Source of the DNA: Luscinia megarhynchos
Taxonomy: Eukaryota > Chordata > Aves > Passeriformes > Turdidae
Length of the DNA: 64,000 bases
Direction of reading: 5' to 3'
Assembly: GCA_034336665.1 (NCBI GenBank)
Contig: CM067590.1
Coordinates: 4,249,748-4,313,747 of the forward strand
Below, piece by piece: positions 1 to 16,949 of the stretch (positions within the stretch are counted from its first letter, which is position 1; every line of letters starts with the position of its first letter). The position numbers and the translations under genes are program-made. The notes below the pieces were generated by a model that was not told the DNA's origin, ran no database searches, and saw only the letters and a program-made list of their open reading frames with translations.

Positions 1-37
1 TGTGCTCAGCCCATCCCACGGCTGTTCCTCTGTGCAG

Positions 38-6245
<6,208 letters not shown>

Positions 6246-6249
6246 ATCC

Positions 6250-8300
6250 CATGGCTCGGATCACTGAACTTTGAGAAATGCTGGCAAAACCCATCAGGAT
6301 AAGAGAAGCCTCCAGCACTGTGTTTAGTGTTAGAAAATTGCTTTATTCTCAGCTCTGGGTGTGGATGGGGCTGACAAAATCCCATCCTCCACACAGCCCC
6401 CAATCCAAAACCTCCTCACCTTTTCATACATTTTTAGCAAACAAAGCAGTGAATGTTCATTGCAGCATATCAAGGTTAGCTCAACAAACTTTACAGTTTT
6501 AGTCATTTTTCCAGGCTGTGTTCCCACAAAAGGAGCTCTGCTAGGTGCTAAAAGCAATTTAAGAACAACACAGTCAGTAATTAATATATTGGTTATGATT
6601 AACTAACTAAAGCTTATTTTGAAAGTTTAATAATTTCCAACAGGCTGACAAGAAAATAAATGTAATTTCCCTCTATTAAACCAGGATTTCCCTCCTTGAT
6701 GCTCCTGTTGCCCAACTTGGCAATCTCTGGGCTGCACAGCTGTTTTTGGTTTTTTTGCATGTTTTCTTGCACAAAAATGGGTCTGCTGTGGATCCAGGGA
6801 TGGCCCTGGTGGGGGCTGTGCTGCAGAGAACAGAGGCTGTGAAGGCTGGGGAGCAGAGGAAGCAGGAGGTGGGAGCCCTGCCGTGCAGCAGCACAAGAAT
6901 TTATCTCTCACCATCTCCTGGCAGCTAAAGCCACAGAGCAGCTCCCCCATCAGCACCTTGTCCTGGGGGGGGGAACAAACTGCCTTAGGCCAGGGCACAG
7001 CCAAAAGGGTCAGAGTGGGATTTGGGCTGAAAACAAAATTCTGGGGAGCACTCAGGTAATTAACCTTGTCAACATCTGAATTATCCTCTGTCCCAGCAGT
7101 CTCTGAGCCAGGCTGGATGAAAAACAAACCCTAAATTTCCTTGTTTAGGCAGGAGCCTCCACAGACACCAACTCTTCATGTGGCATTTTCTCTCTCAACC
7201 CCACAACTTGTCCTGAATGTTGAACTCTGGATGTTTTACCCCTCCCTAGCAGAGAGGAAAGCAGGTCTCCAAGAGAACCTGCCTTGTTCCTGTTTGTTCA
7301 GTCACTCTGTGGAGAGACAGGGAAAATTTCTCTCTCTGTCATGTTTTCCTCCCAGAGAAAGCAGCTCTTTAGCTGGAAAAGAGAAGGCTCAATGCATTTT
7401 CTACTTGCAAGCCACTGCCAAAATTTTTTATTTAGACTTTGTTTTCAAAACAAATCCATTTTCTGGTTTGAAATCTTTTCTTGCAATAATTTTCAGTTAA
7501 CTGGACACTGCTATTTTTTTTTTTCCCAACAGAGAAGGAAAGCACCAGAAGTTTCCCAGAGAAACTTCTGCTTTAGCTGGAGACAGTTTTGAGTGTGTGT
7601 ATCCACACCCCAACAGACAGGACATAAATCCCTTGGGATTATGCCAGAGCAACAAGGGGAAAGGATTTATCCTGCCTGGGCTGGGGATTATTTGGGTTGG
7701 TTGTTTTGTTTTTGGCTTTTGTTGGGTTTTTTTTGTTGTTTATTTTCTTAATGTTATCCCTATCTTTTCCAAGAGCAGTGGAAAATATCAGGAGTTGCTG
7801 GAAGGGGAAAAAGGAGTGAGACAAGAAGGACCTGAAGTCACAGGGCTCCTGTGAATCTTTGTAATTCCTGTTTTTGGGATGTGCAGGGTCTGACAGTCAC
7901 CCCTGAGGGAAATTCCTTGGAACTGAGGCCCTGATCAGCCCCACTCTGCCATTCCAGAGGGACTCAGCCCCTCAGAGGGAACATCTCCAGCTCTGCTTGT
8001 CACTGATAAAGGCAGAGCACAGACTCAGATCCTCTCAGAGCTCTGTGGCAGCTGCTCCTCTTCCAGAAACTTCCCCAAATCCTCTTTTCTGCCTTCCCTG
8101 CACTCATCCATCTCCCCCTGTTTTACCCAAATCTTTCAGGCTCTTTGGAATTTTCCACTCCGTGGCAGTGCTGGTGCTCATCTGATCAGCACTGTGACAC
8201 CTCAGCAGATCCCCCAGCCTGATCTAGCTCATCCCCACTATCTCCCCACCAGCACACCTATCTTATCACCAGGACCCCTGTCCTATCACCAGCACATGCC
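6250..8300. other. No recognisable gene
   Basis: The ORFs in this intergenic stretch are short, overlap on both strands and match no family I recognise. A 166-codon minus ORF at 6627-7127 has Pro/Cys-rich chance composition and no splice or start context that favours it. Confidence 0.4.
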
Positions 8301-8306
8301 TGGTTA

Positions 8307-8395
8307 TCAGCTGCACACAGCACCGGGACAATTTGGGTTTTTAATCAACAACAGAAACCCTGGAAGAGAAGAGAGGTGCTGGTGCTGATCTTTAT
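8307..8395 (+). repeat. Dispersed ~90 bp repeat, copy 1
   Basis: TATCAGCTGCACACAGCACC through GTGCTGATCTTTATGGGGCT occurs here and again, nearly identical, at 12133-12225; the second copy lacks five bases in the GAAGAGAAGAGAGG stretch. Family not recognised. Confidence 0.8.
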
Positions 8396-8814
8396 GGGGC
8401 TCTTCCAGATTGATGATGCTGTTGGAGAGTAGGAAATCCATCCTCACTCATCTCTTCCAGAGATCCCCATGCAAGGACAGGAGCACACTGGGGTGGGGAC
8501 ACTGGGACAGTGCTGGCAGGTCCCATGTCACAAAGAGAGTGTCCCTAAGTGCCACCAGCCAGCAGAGGCTGTGACAGTGCTCACAGCAGCTGGTTCTTGT
8601 GGCCACCACCAATGAGCTTTGGCCACTGGGAGCTGTGCCCAGGACAGTGCCTGGTGTCCCCCTGGCCTCCTCAAGGCCTCTGCTCTGCTGAGGGGGAGCT
8701 TTGGAGCCGTGTTCTTACAGCCTGGAGGATTTATGGGTACCCAGGAATTTGGCTCTCAAGGTCCCTTGGGTCCCATTCTCCTTTTCTTCTCCACTTGTGG
8801 GCTCTCCCCACTGT

Positions 8815-9170
8815 GAGCTTCAACTCTCCCCTCATGATCTCCAACTCTCCCCTCATGATCTCCAATTCTCCCCTCTGATCTCCATCTCTCACTCTGTGAT
8901 CTCCAACTCTTCTCTGTGATCTCCAACTCTCCCCTCTGATCTCCAGCTCTCCCCTGTGATCCCCAACTCTCCTCTGTGATCTCCAACTCTCCCCTCTGAT
9001 CTCCAACTCTCCCTCTGTGACCTCCAACTCTCCCCTCTGATCTCCCACTCTCCCCTCTGTGATCCCCAACTCTCCCCTGTGATCTCCAACTCTCCCTCTG
9101 TGATCTCCCAACTCTCCCTCTGTGATCTCCAACTCTCCCTCTGTGATCTCCATCTCTCCCTCCTCTGACC
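8815..9170. repeat. Pyrimidine-rich minisatellite (TCTCCAACTCTCCCCTCTGA)n
   Basis: About 16 units of 18-22 bp built from TGATCTCCAACTCTCCCCTC with CTCTGTGA variants. Strongly strand-asymmetric (C/T on plus). Encodes a spurious repeated peptide on the minus strand. Confidence 0.9.
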
Positions 9171-9861
9171 CCCAGCCTGGGCTTTTGGCTCTGGGGAAGG
9201 TCAAGGGCTCCTCAAAGTGAGCAGAAAAATAATTGGGTGTCATTGGGTTAGAAAACAACTTCAGTAAATACATTTTGCTATTAAATCAAATAATTAAATT
9301 AGTCTACACAATCATTGCTGAAGGAACTGCTTCTCTTTGCTGCCCTGGCTCCTTCATCAGCTGGGAAATGCTGTGGCCACAGCTGCAGGAGGGCCAGAGC
9401 TGTGTAGGCAGAATTTGGGGGCCCATCCAAGGACCTGCCCAGGCCTTGCTTTGTTTCCACTGAAAGCTCTGATGGAATAAAAACCTTTCCCCAGAAGTCT
9501 TTGCTGGGCCTCCTCGGTGTTCTCAGGTGGAAAGTTCCTGTCCAACCCAAGTCATTTATTCCTGGGCTCAGGGAGTAGGTGTAGAGCAAGGTCCTGGCAG
9601 GGCTGTGGCACTTCCCACATCCTTTGGTGTGACAGAAACAAGGATGTGGTGGAGCAGCTCCTTCCCCAGATGTACAAAATCCATGTGCCACAGCCTCCTG
9701 GGCAGGAATTTGGCCAGGGCCAGTGAATTTTGGGAAATACACTGGAATGACAAATAGTCAACAACCCTTGACCTAAAAAGAATAAAAAAATCTTGTTGAG
9801 GTGAGCAGCATTGGAGGTGGGGGTTGATATCTCCTTATCTTCTCCCAGAGAACAAGGGATG

Positions 9862-10134
9862 GGATGAGAAGAAACAGCCTCAAGCTGCTCCAGGGGAGAT
9901 TAAATTGGATATCAGATGGAATTTCTTCATGGAAAGGGGGGTCAGGCACTGGAAGGGGCTGCCTGGGGCAGTGGTGGAGTCACCATCCCTGGAAATGCTC
10001 AAAACCTCTGAGTGTGGCACTTGGGGACACGGATTAGTGGTGACCATGGTGCTGTTGGGTTGATGGTTGGACTTGATGATCTTAAAGTTCTTTTCCAAAC
10101 TTAATTCCACGATTCTGTGTGGAATTCTGTGATC
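9862..10134 (+). mobile_element. CR1 LINE 3' fragment
   Basis: Plus-strand CR1 tail: GGGCTGCCTGGGGCAGTGG, then CATCCCTGGAAATGCTCAAA, GGTTGGACTTGATGATCTTA and AATTCCACGATTCTGTG, with a repeated ATTCTGTG terminus at 10109-10134. Confidence 0.9.
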
Positions 10135-10371
10135 CTCTGGTTTATCCCTCTGCCCTTCTTCCTCCCAGAGCTGTGATTCCAGAAATACACAGGTAATCCT
10201 GTGGGAAATTTGCCTTATTTTTGCACAGCAATGCCTCAGTGTGAAATAAATATTCATTAATTTGCAGGTTTTAGTACATTTTGCTCTACTGCAGCAGAAA
10301 ATGGTGATTTCATTTGTTTTGAAGAAGCACCTGTGTGAGAGACACCTTCAGGAAGGAACTCAAGGTGTCTG

Positions 10372-10652
10372 TGGTAAAAATATAAGGGAATCACAAAAAT
10401 AAGGGAATTATGGAATAAGGGAATCACAGAAATAAAGGAATCATAGAAATAAGGGAATCACAGAAATAAGGGCAATCATAGAATAAGGGAATCACAGAAA
10501 TAAAGGAATCACAGAAATAACAGAATCACAGAAATAAGACAATCATAGAAATAAGGGAATCATGGAAATAACAGAATCACAGAAATAAAGGAATCATAGA
10601 AATAAGAGAATCACAGAAATAAGGGAATCACAGAAATAAAGGAATCACAAAA
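10372..10652. repeat. Minisatellite (AAGGGAATCACAGAAAT)n
   Basis: About 16 imperfect units of 16-19 bp, alternating AATCACAGAAATAA and AATCATAGAAATAA. AT-rich and without coding potential. Confidence 0.9.
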
Positions 10653-10659
10653 TCTCCTA

Positions 10660-12100
10660 TCTTGCTCTGGCTTTTTCAATTGAAAATTTATCTGGTAGAT
10701 ATTCACCAATTTAAAAAACAAAATAAAAGTACTGATTGGAAAAAAGTGGTTGCAATGATTAATAAAAGATAAAACATCTCCTCCAACCAGTGGAAAAGGG
10801 AAAATTATTTTCTTTTATGTGCTTTTGCTTTAACAAAGAAGAGAAAAAAGGACGGAAAAAAAGTTTGATGTACCAAAACTGGGTTAAAAACAGACACAGG
10901 AAGGCAGATATCAAATCCTGCCAGCAGATCCCCAAATTCAGCACCCAATTTTCCCAAATGTGAAGCAGCAAGGACTCAGCAAAGAGGAAAAAATACTGTA
11001 CAGAAGGCTGAGAGCTGCTATTTAGGGCAGCCTGTTTAACACCCCAGAGCTGTGCTGGCACAGTCAGAAAAATCACAACTGAACTGACACTGGGAGGAGC
11101 TGCAAAGACACAGCAAAGGTGGGGAAGGACAGAGCAGCTGCTAAGCAAGAGCAGAAATAATGACACGGGCTCAGGTACTGAAAGTGGAACAAAAGGAGGA
11201 ATTTTTGGGGTAGAATACAAAAATCTACTCACAGACAGAGCAGGGAATTGAGCAAAGGGCAGTGGAGCCTCAGTACAAGAAATATTTCAGAGGATATTCC
11301 AAGTATAAACTGTAGGAACCAGGTTTTAAAGGGGGTATTGAATTTTACTTGGTCATGTTTAATTCTGATTTCTTGTCAAATCATCTGGTTTATCTCTGTT
11401 ACATTAACTTTAGAAATGAACCAAAAAAATCTCTCCTCTTGATCTTCTTAATTTGCTTTTCTAAATCAAAGATTTGATTGTAGCTTCCCTGATCAAGAAT
11501 TCTCATCCTTTCATTAGGATTTAGGGACTTTTGACCTTTTTTTCCTCTGGCTGTAGAAGAGCAAAGGCCATTCCCCTGAAATGGGTCACATTTGCCTCCA
11601 TCCAACCTGTTTTGTCCTGGGGGATCAGAGCCCATGAGAGGATGGAGAAATCCAGCTGGGCAGGATGGAAATGGGAGCTCACACTGCTGGAGAAGGACAC
11701 TCCTTCCACAGCTGTCCCTTTATCCCTGGGGACCAAGATGCAGCAAGATGCCTCAACACAGCCCCAGGCTCAGGAAAACCAAAGTAGGGGAAAATCAGAT
11801 TCATAGGCAGAGTTAAATGAAGAGGGGATGAAGTGATGGGAATTTGTGCAGGTCATTCTTCCCAGCAAGCTGATGGAAGGAAGGAGGATGTCAATGCTCC
11901 CTTTGAGCAGTTTCCAAAGGACAGTGTCACTTAGGGCAGATTTAATCCTCATTTTCCCTTCTGGGATTTTTGGGTTGGAGCCTTCAGAGTGGGGAATGAC
12001 ATCTCTGGAGCACCTGGGAATTGTCAGGTGAGTCCTGGTGTGTCATTAGGAAAGCAGCTTTGTTCTCCAGCTGCCCAAGCCTTGTTCTCATTCTGCCCAA
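10660..12100. other. No recognisable gene
   Basis: AT-richer unique sequence. Only short unsupported ORFs on both strands; the longest is 157 codons on minus at 10759-11232, rich in Leu/Phe/Ser, and matches no family I know. Confidence 0.4.
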
Positions 12101-12132
12101 GAACAAGAACTTAAAACAATGCTTAAATTGGA

Positions 12133-12225
12133 TATCAGCTGCACACAGCACCGGGACAATTTGGGTTTTTAATCAACAACAGAAACCCTGGAAGAGAGGT
12201 GCTGGTGCTGATCTTTATGGGGCTC
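12133..12225 (+). repeat. Dispersed ~90 bp repeat, copy 2
   Basis: Second copy of the 8307-8395 sequence. It sits inside the left side of the palindrome described at 12228-12562, where it appears to replace the LTR sequence present on the right side. Confidence 0.8.
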
Positions 12226-12227
12226 TG

Positions 12228-12562
12228 TTTTCAAAAAAGTATTTCCTTCTTTGACCAATGAATCTTTTCTGCTTTGTTTTGCTGGAGTGGACCTCGGTGG
12301 AACCTCCAAATGCTACTGCATGGGGAGCAGTGAAAGGACGCAGCAATGTGACCCCTCTTGCATGCAGCAAGAAAGAGCAATTTTTTTTTTTTTACAATCT
12401 CTTTTATATAAGACCATGGCTTTCTTCAAGAATGGCTCTTTCTTGCTGTGTCCTTTCACTGCTCCCCATGCAGTAACATTTGGAGGTTCCACCGAGGTCC
12501 ACTCTAGCAAAACAAAGCAGAAAAGATGCATTGGTCAAAGAAGGAAATACCTCTTTGAAAAC
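12228..12562. repeat. Palindrome (inverted LTR-derived fragments)
   Basis: Left arm about 12228-12381 and right arm about 12431-12562 are near-perfect reverse complements. Shared blocks include TTTGCTGGAGTGGACCTCGG and TGCATGGGGAGCAGTGAAAG, around a ~49 bp T-rich loop. The left arm carries a ~24 bp insertion duplicating GCAGCAA. Outside the arms, CTTAAAACAATGCTTAAA (12113-12130) pairs with TTTAAGCATTGTTTTAAG (12608-12625). The outer arm sequence resembles the 3' half of the LTRs at 25359 and 43562 (CCTTC-TGGACCAAT-AGTCTTTTCT). Confidence 0.85.
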
Positions 12563-12775
12563 ACGCCTCTGTGAAAAGCATCACATAGCACACATTTTCA
12601 GCAGGTGTTTAAGCATTGTTTTAAGGTCTGGGAGAACAGAGCTGCTTGCTTGGTTCCCAGCTGTATCCCAACGACACTGGTGTGTGTAGGAAAGGTTTTG
12701 TGTGCCTGAAGTCACCCAGGGCTGTGTCCTGCACAGAGGGACAGAGCTGACACTGGGCCTGCACGAGTTGTTATT

Positions 12776-12905
12776 ATGGAATCATGGGATGGTTTGGGTT
12801 GGAAGGGACCTTAAAGCCCATCCAGTGCCACCCCTGCCATGGCAGGGACACCTTCACTGTCCCAGGCTGCTCCGGCCCTGTCCAGCCTGGCCTGGGACAC
12901 TTCAA
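12776..12905 (-). mobile_element. CR1 LINE tail, antisense
   Basis: GGTTTGGGTTGGAAGGGACC near 12790, then the CATCCAGTGCCACCCCTGCC and GGCAGGGACACC blocks. The 3' end of the element is at the left. Confidence 0.9.
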
Positions 12906-13126
12906 GGATAATAACCACAGAAAAAGAGGTTTCCATGAACACCAACCCAGCATCGACCACTTCTCAGTAAGGAATGGGGTGGCACAAGTTAATCTCTCTC
13001 CTCTGGAGAGTTCCCAATATGAAAAACACAACAGAAAAGCCCCGTGGCTTTTTTCTGACACTCACAAAGACTACAGTGAAGGAAAGCTTCCACAGGGAAT
13101 GCCAAAAGCTGCACCTGGACAGAATT

Positions 13127-13278
13127 CCAGCCTGGTTTGGGCTGGGAGGGACCTTAAAGTTCATCCAGTGCCACCCCTGCCATGGCAGGGACACCCCCCA
13201 CTGTCCCAGGCTGCTCCAGCCCCAATGTCCAGCCTGGCCTGGGGCACTGCCAGGGATCCAGGGGCAGCCTTAATGCTT
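13127..13278 (-). mobile_element. CR1 LINE tail, antisense
   Basis: Begins with TGGTTTGGGCTGGGAGGGAC, passes through the CCATGGCAGGGACACC block, and ends around CCAGGGATCCAGGGGCAGCC. Same subfamily as the copies at 16074 and 21563. Confidence 0.9.
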
Positions 13279-13279
13279 T

Positions 13280-15480
13280 TTTCCTTAAAAATGCTGCTCT
13301 GAGCATCCTGTGTCAGGGCTCCCCATCCTCACATTGTTTGTGCTTCATTCCTGTCTCCCCAAATCCACACTATCCCTTCTGCTGGGGACTCTGTGGGTAG
13401 GAATGACCCAGTGAAAACCCCTCTGCTCCCAAAGCTGCTGCAGCCAGGGAGCCAGGGGGCTCTTGTGCTGCCCCATTCCCTGTCCAGGGGTGGAAGGGAA
13501 TCATCCTCCAGTGAGTACCCAAGGAGTAAAGTGCTGGCACAGCCCAGCCCCGGGGTGACACTGCAGATGTCACAGTGGTTTAGTCCCAGGAGCTGCTGCC
13601 AGCCCTCAAACAATGGCTCAGCCCTGACAGGAGGGACCAGGGAGCTTTCCAGCCCCTCAGGCCAGCATTTCCCAGGAGTGAGTCCTTCCAAAATCCTGAG
13701 CCACTGCCAGCAAATCCATCCCAATCCCTCTGAGAGCACAGGAGTGGGAACCCAGCTCAGTTTTGGACCATCCCTGCAGCCCAAACCCAAATCACCTTTC
13801 CCAGTTTGCTGAATGTTGAAGGTCCCTCTCCAGTTCTGGCTGAATTTCCTTTTCCCCTATGGCAGCAGCTTGCAGAGCATTTTCCTACAGGATGGGTTTT
13901 GCTCCATTTAGGATGAAATGCTATTAAAGGCCTGCAGGAATTGGCAGGATGGGCTGAGGAGCTGCAGACAGGCTCTATTCTTCTGGGCAGCTGGGGTGGG
14001 TGAGCCCAGCTCTGCCCCAAAAATGCTGTCGTGGCACTTTCTACTCCCTCCCAACACACAAATAGTGCCTTAACTCAGTGAAACGTTAAAATAGAGGTAA
14101 AAAATTAAAACTCCCAGCTGAGCTGGACTCAAGGTGGTAGCAGAGCAGTGATTTTGGTTTTGGGCAGAAGTGCAGAGGGAGGAAAGCACCTGGTGGCTCC
14201 TGCTGGCTCTGGCTGAACTGAGGTTTGAAGATGAGGTTCAGATCCAACATCTCAGCTGGAAAGGGGAGACCTGACCTTGAAAAGGAGCAGCTCTGAGGGG
14301 GCTCAGCCCTGCCTCCAGTTAGCAGGGGGAACAGAGCAGGACCACACGATTTGAACAGCAAAAATCCCCTGGGGGAGGTGGGAGAGCAAAATCTGCAGAG
14401 AAAAAATCTGGTGGTGCCACAACTCTGTGGAGCTGCTTTGAAATTCTCAGCTCCTGGCGATGATTTTGTCAACAGAAACCAGAAAAATGGTTTTGGGTTT
14501 GGAGGATTTTTCTTTGCAACATTTGGAGGGTTTCTTCAAACAATACATCTGGAAAGTAAAGAGTATTTTGGGGCTTTTTTTTTTTTGGCTGAAATGTTTT
14601 GATTGTCCAAGCTGGAAACCACTGGGGAGAGGGAGAACAACTGAGGGTGGTTCCCCAACTGCTGTTATGAAATTCAGTTTGAATTGAAAATTGAGGGTTG
14701 CTGTGGAAAATTCTCCTTGGAGAAAATTCACATTTCTGTGGAAAACCTGTTTTGAACGAAATATTTCACAGGGCTTTTTTCATGACAGACTGCCCAGGAG
14801 TGAAGCTACTTGATCCCTGAATATCTGAAATGCAGGAAATCTCCTTTTACAGTTAGATGTGATGGGCTCATCCTTGTTCCCTGCACTTCCTTAAAATCAC
14901 TGTATTTCCTTAAAAATGCTTTTTGTTCCTCTTTTCACAACAATCCATTTTAAATATTGAATTTCAACTCCAGTTTTTGAAGCTAGCAAGGATCCTTATG
15001 TCACAATCTCATTCCTCCACAGATAAAAAACTATTTCTTGCAAAACTGGCATCTTCTGAAGGAAAATTTCTATATTGCAAGACAAAAAGAAAAAAAAACC
15101 CAAAAAACAACAAGCCACCCTTAAAGCATTACATTGTATTGTATTAAATTATATTACCAATCAAAAAGATGAGAGGGTGTTTTTCTTCTTCTCAAGATAA
15201 AAACCTAAAATAGATCAGAACCTTACAAAAGTCTGTTTCTCTCCATTCACTAGATGGGAAATCTTGCAGGATATTTCCATATGGAGAAACCCTTCAGGAG
15301 CAGATATCTGGGATTCAGTGCAACCAGGAGTCTCCCAATCCCCACTTTTGGGAGGGGTAAGAGAGAAAAGTTACCTCTACAGCCCAGCCCTGATTTCCTG
15401 GGAAGAGAGATTCTCTCTCTCCCTTGCTCACACTCATCCTGTGAGAACCAGTGCAAAATAAAACAGAATAAAGTAAAATA
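13280..15480. other. No recognisable gene
   Basis: Unique sequence with overlapping short ORFs on both strands and no domain signature. A run of A-rich sequence at 15085-15110 may be an old retroposon tail. Confidence 0.4.
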
Positions 15481-15524
15481 ACAAGAAATCAGCTGTGAAG
15501 GAAATGAATCTCTGCAGAGATTGG

Positions 15525-15732
15525 GATCAGGTGTTGGGCAGGAATTGTTCCCTGGGAGGGTGGGGAGTCCTCAGGGTGCCCAGAGCAGCTGTGGCTGCCC
15601 CTGGATCCCTGGCAGTGCCCCAGGCCAGGCTGGATGGTGGGGCTGGAGCAGCCTGGGGCAGTGGGAGGTGTCCCTGCCATGGCAGGGGTGGGGTGGGATG
15701 GGATTTAAAGTCCCTCCAACCCAATTCCATGA
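15525..15732 (+). mobile_element. CR1 LINE 3' fragment
   Basis: Plus-strand CR1: GTTGGGCAGGAATTGTTCCC, CAGAGCAGCTGTGGCTGCCC, GTGTCCCTGCCATGGCAGGG, ending CCCTCCAACCCAATTCCATGATG. Confidence 0.9.
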
Positions 15733-16067
15733 TGATCAATCCAGTGAGGCTGATCATTATTGTGTGGCAGATGTTTCCTTGCTGCTCCTGCCTTGGCAGC
15801 ACCAGGATGTTCTCGGTGCTTTTCCATCCTGCAGGGATGGAAGAGTTGCCAGAGGTGTAAAACCTGTGCACACCTGAGGACAAGGAACTGCTGAGGACTG
15901 GGTGCAGTGCAGAGAAGAAAAAAATCCCATCTGGACTTTGCTGCCCCTTTCCCTCTGTGTGCCCCTGCCAGGACCTTCTTTCACCAAACAGGACCTGGGC
16001 TGCAAAAAAACTGGAATATTTCATACTTGGGTTTTAATTGTCCCAGTTGCAGAGGAAGTTTTTATCC

Positions 16068-16250
16068 ACAGAATCATGGGATGGTTTGGGTTGGGAGGGA
16101 ACTTAAGGATGATCCCATCCCAGCCCTGCCATGGCAGGGACACCCCCACTGTCCCAATGTCCAGCCTGGCCTGGGCACTGCCAGGGATCCAGGGGCAGCC
16201 ACAGCTGCTCCAGCACCAGCCCCAGACTGCACAGGGAGCTCAGGGAGAGG
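16068..16250 (-). mobile_element. CR1 LINE tail, antisense
   Basis: Starts CAGAATCATGGGATGGTTTG, continues with the TGCCATGGCAGGGACACC and CCAGGGATCCAGGGGCAGCC blocks. It lies about 400 bp upstream of the candidate NFIL3-like promoter. Confidence 0.9.
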
Positions 16251-16479
16251 AGCTGTGACCCTCTGAGCTGAGGAGCTCAGAGGGGAATTTAATTGACTGG
16301 AATCAATTCATTAAGTGGGGCTGTCTTTAGCACCGATTTTGCTGTGTCCCAACATTGAAACATCTCAAAACCTGAACGCCCCCGTTTGTTTGTGCCACTC
16401 TGTGCAGCCAACCTTTTTAATTTGCGATTTAAATCGAGATTTATTCCTCCTCTTCCTCTCTGTGTGTCCCGTGCCACCC

Positions 16480-16823
16480 TCAGGGTGCTGCTGTCACCTC
16501 TCGGGGGCTCCTGGGCGACCCCACACCTCTGAATTTGTGCTCGAATTCAGCCCAAAATCCTGCCCCTGGCTGCAGATGTCGGCTCCAGATGTTGCGGGAG
16601 GCTGAAAGCTGCCGGAGCCACCTGCCCCCCCTCTGTCCCCGAATGTCACCGCCTCTTACGTAATCGCGACATCGCTGCAGCTTCCCCGGGGCTGCTCATG
16701 CAAAAAGAAAAAAAAAAAGAAAAAAAAAGGTGCAGCAGGGCGGCAGGGCCATGTCTGGGGGTGCGGGGCTGTCCCCGGGGCGGGAGGTGAGGGACACCCG
16801 GGGACGCGGCGCCTGTCCCCAAG
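16480..16823 (+). promoter_or_regulatory. Candidate promoter and non-coding first exon of the NFIL3-like gene
   Basis: A CpG-enriched block, rare in this CpG-poor intergenic region, runs from about 16480 to 16820 and ends in a strong donor CCCCAAG|GTAAGT at 16824. It contains the perfect palindrome TTACGTAA at 16656-16663, followed by TCGCGACATCG. A short uORF starting at 16750 (MSGGAGLSPGREV) would be out of frame with the downstream start if spliced to the acceptor at 29181. NFIL3 itself has a non-coding first exon and one large coding exon separated by a long intron, which is the model used here. Transcription start is not determinable from sequence, and assignment to the gene 12.4 kb downstream is inference. 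Confidence 0.5.
16656..16663. promoter_or_regulatory. NFIL3/PAR-bZIP D-box (TTACGTAA)
   Basis: Exact 8-bp palindrome matching the TTAYGTAA consensus bound by NFIL3 and by the PAR-bZIP activators DBP, TEF and HLF. It lies about 160 bp upstream of the candidate exon-1 donor of an NFIL3-like gene, so negative autoregulation is plausible but not shown. Confidence 0.6.
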
Positions 16824-16949
16824 GTAAGTCCTGCCCAGCAGTCCCGGGACCTGCGGCTTTTCCAGGGCTGGGGGCAGAGGAGGAGAAATCATCGCTGGGG
16901 CTCTCCTGGGATGGGGCTGGCTCTGGCAGGAAAATCGCTGCTTTTTAAA

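Noticed and set aside
6627..7127. 166-codon minus ORF downstream of ZAP70
   Set aside because: No homology, no splice-consistent continuation, and Pro/Cys/Gln-rich chance composition.
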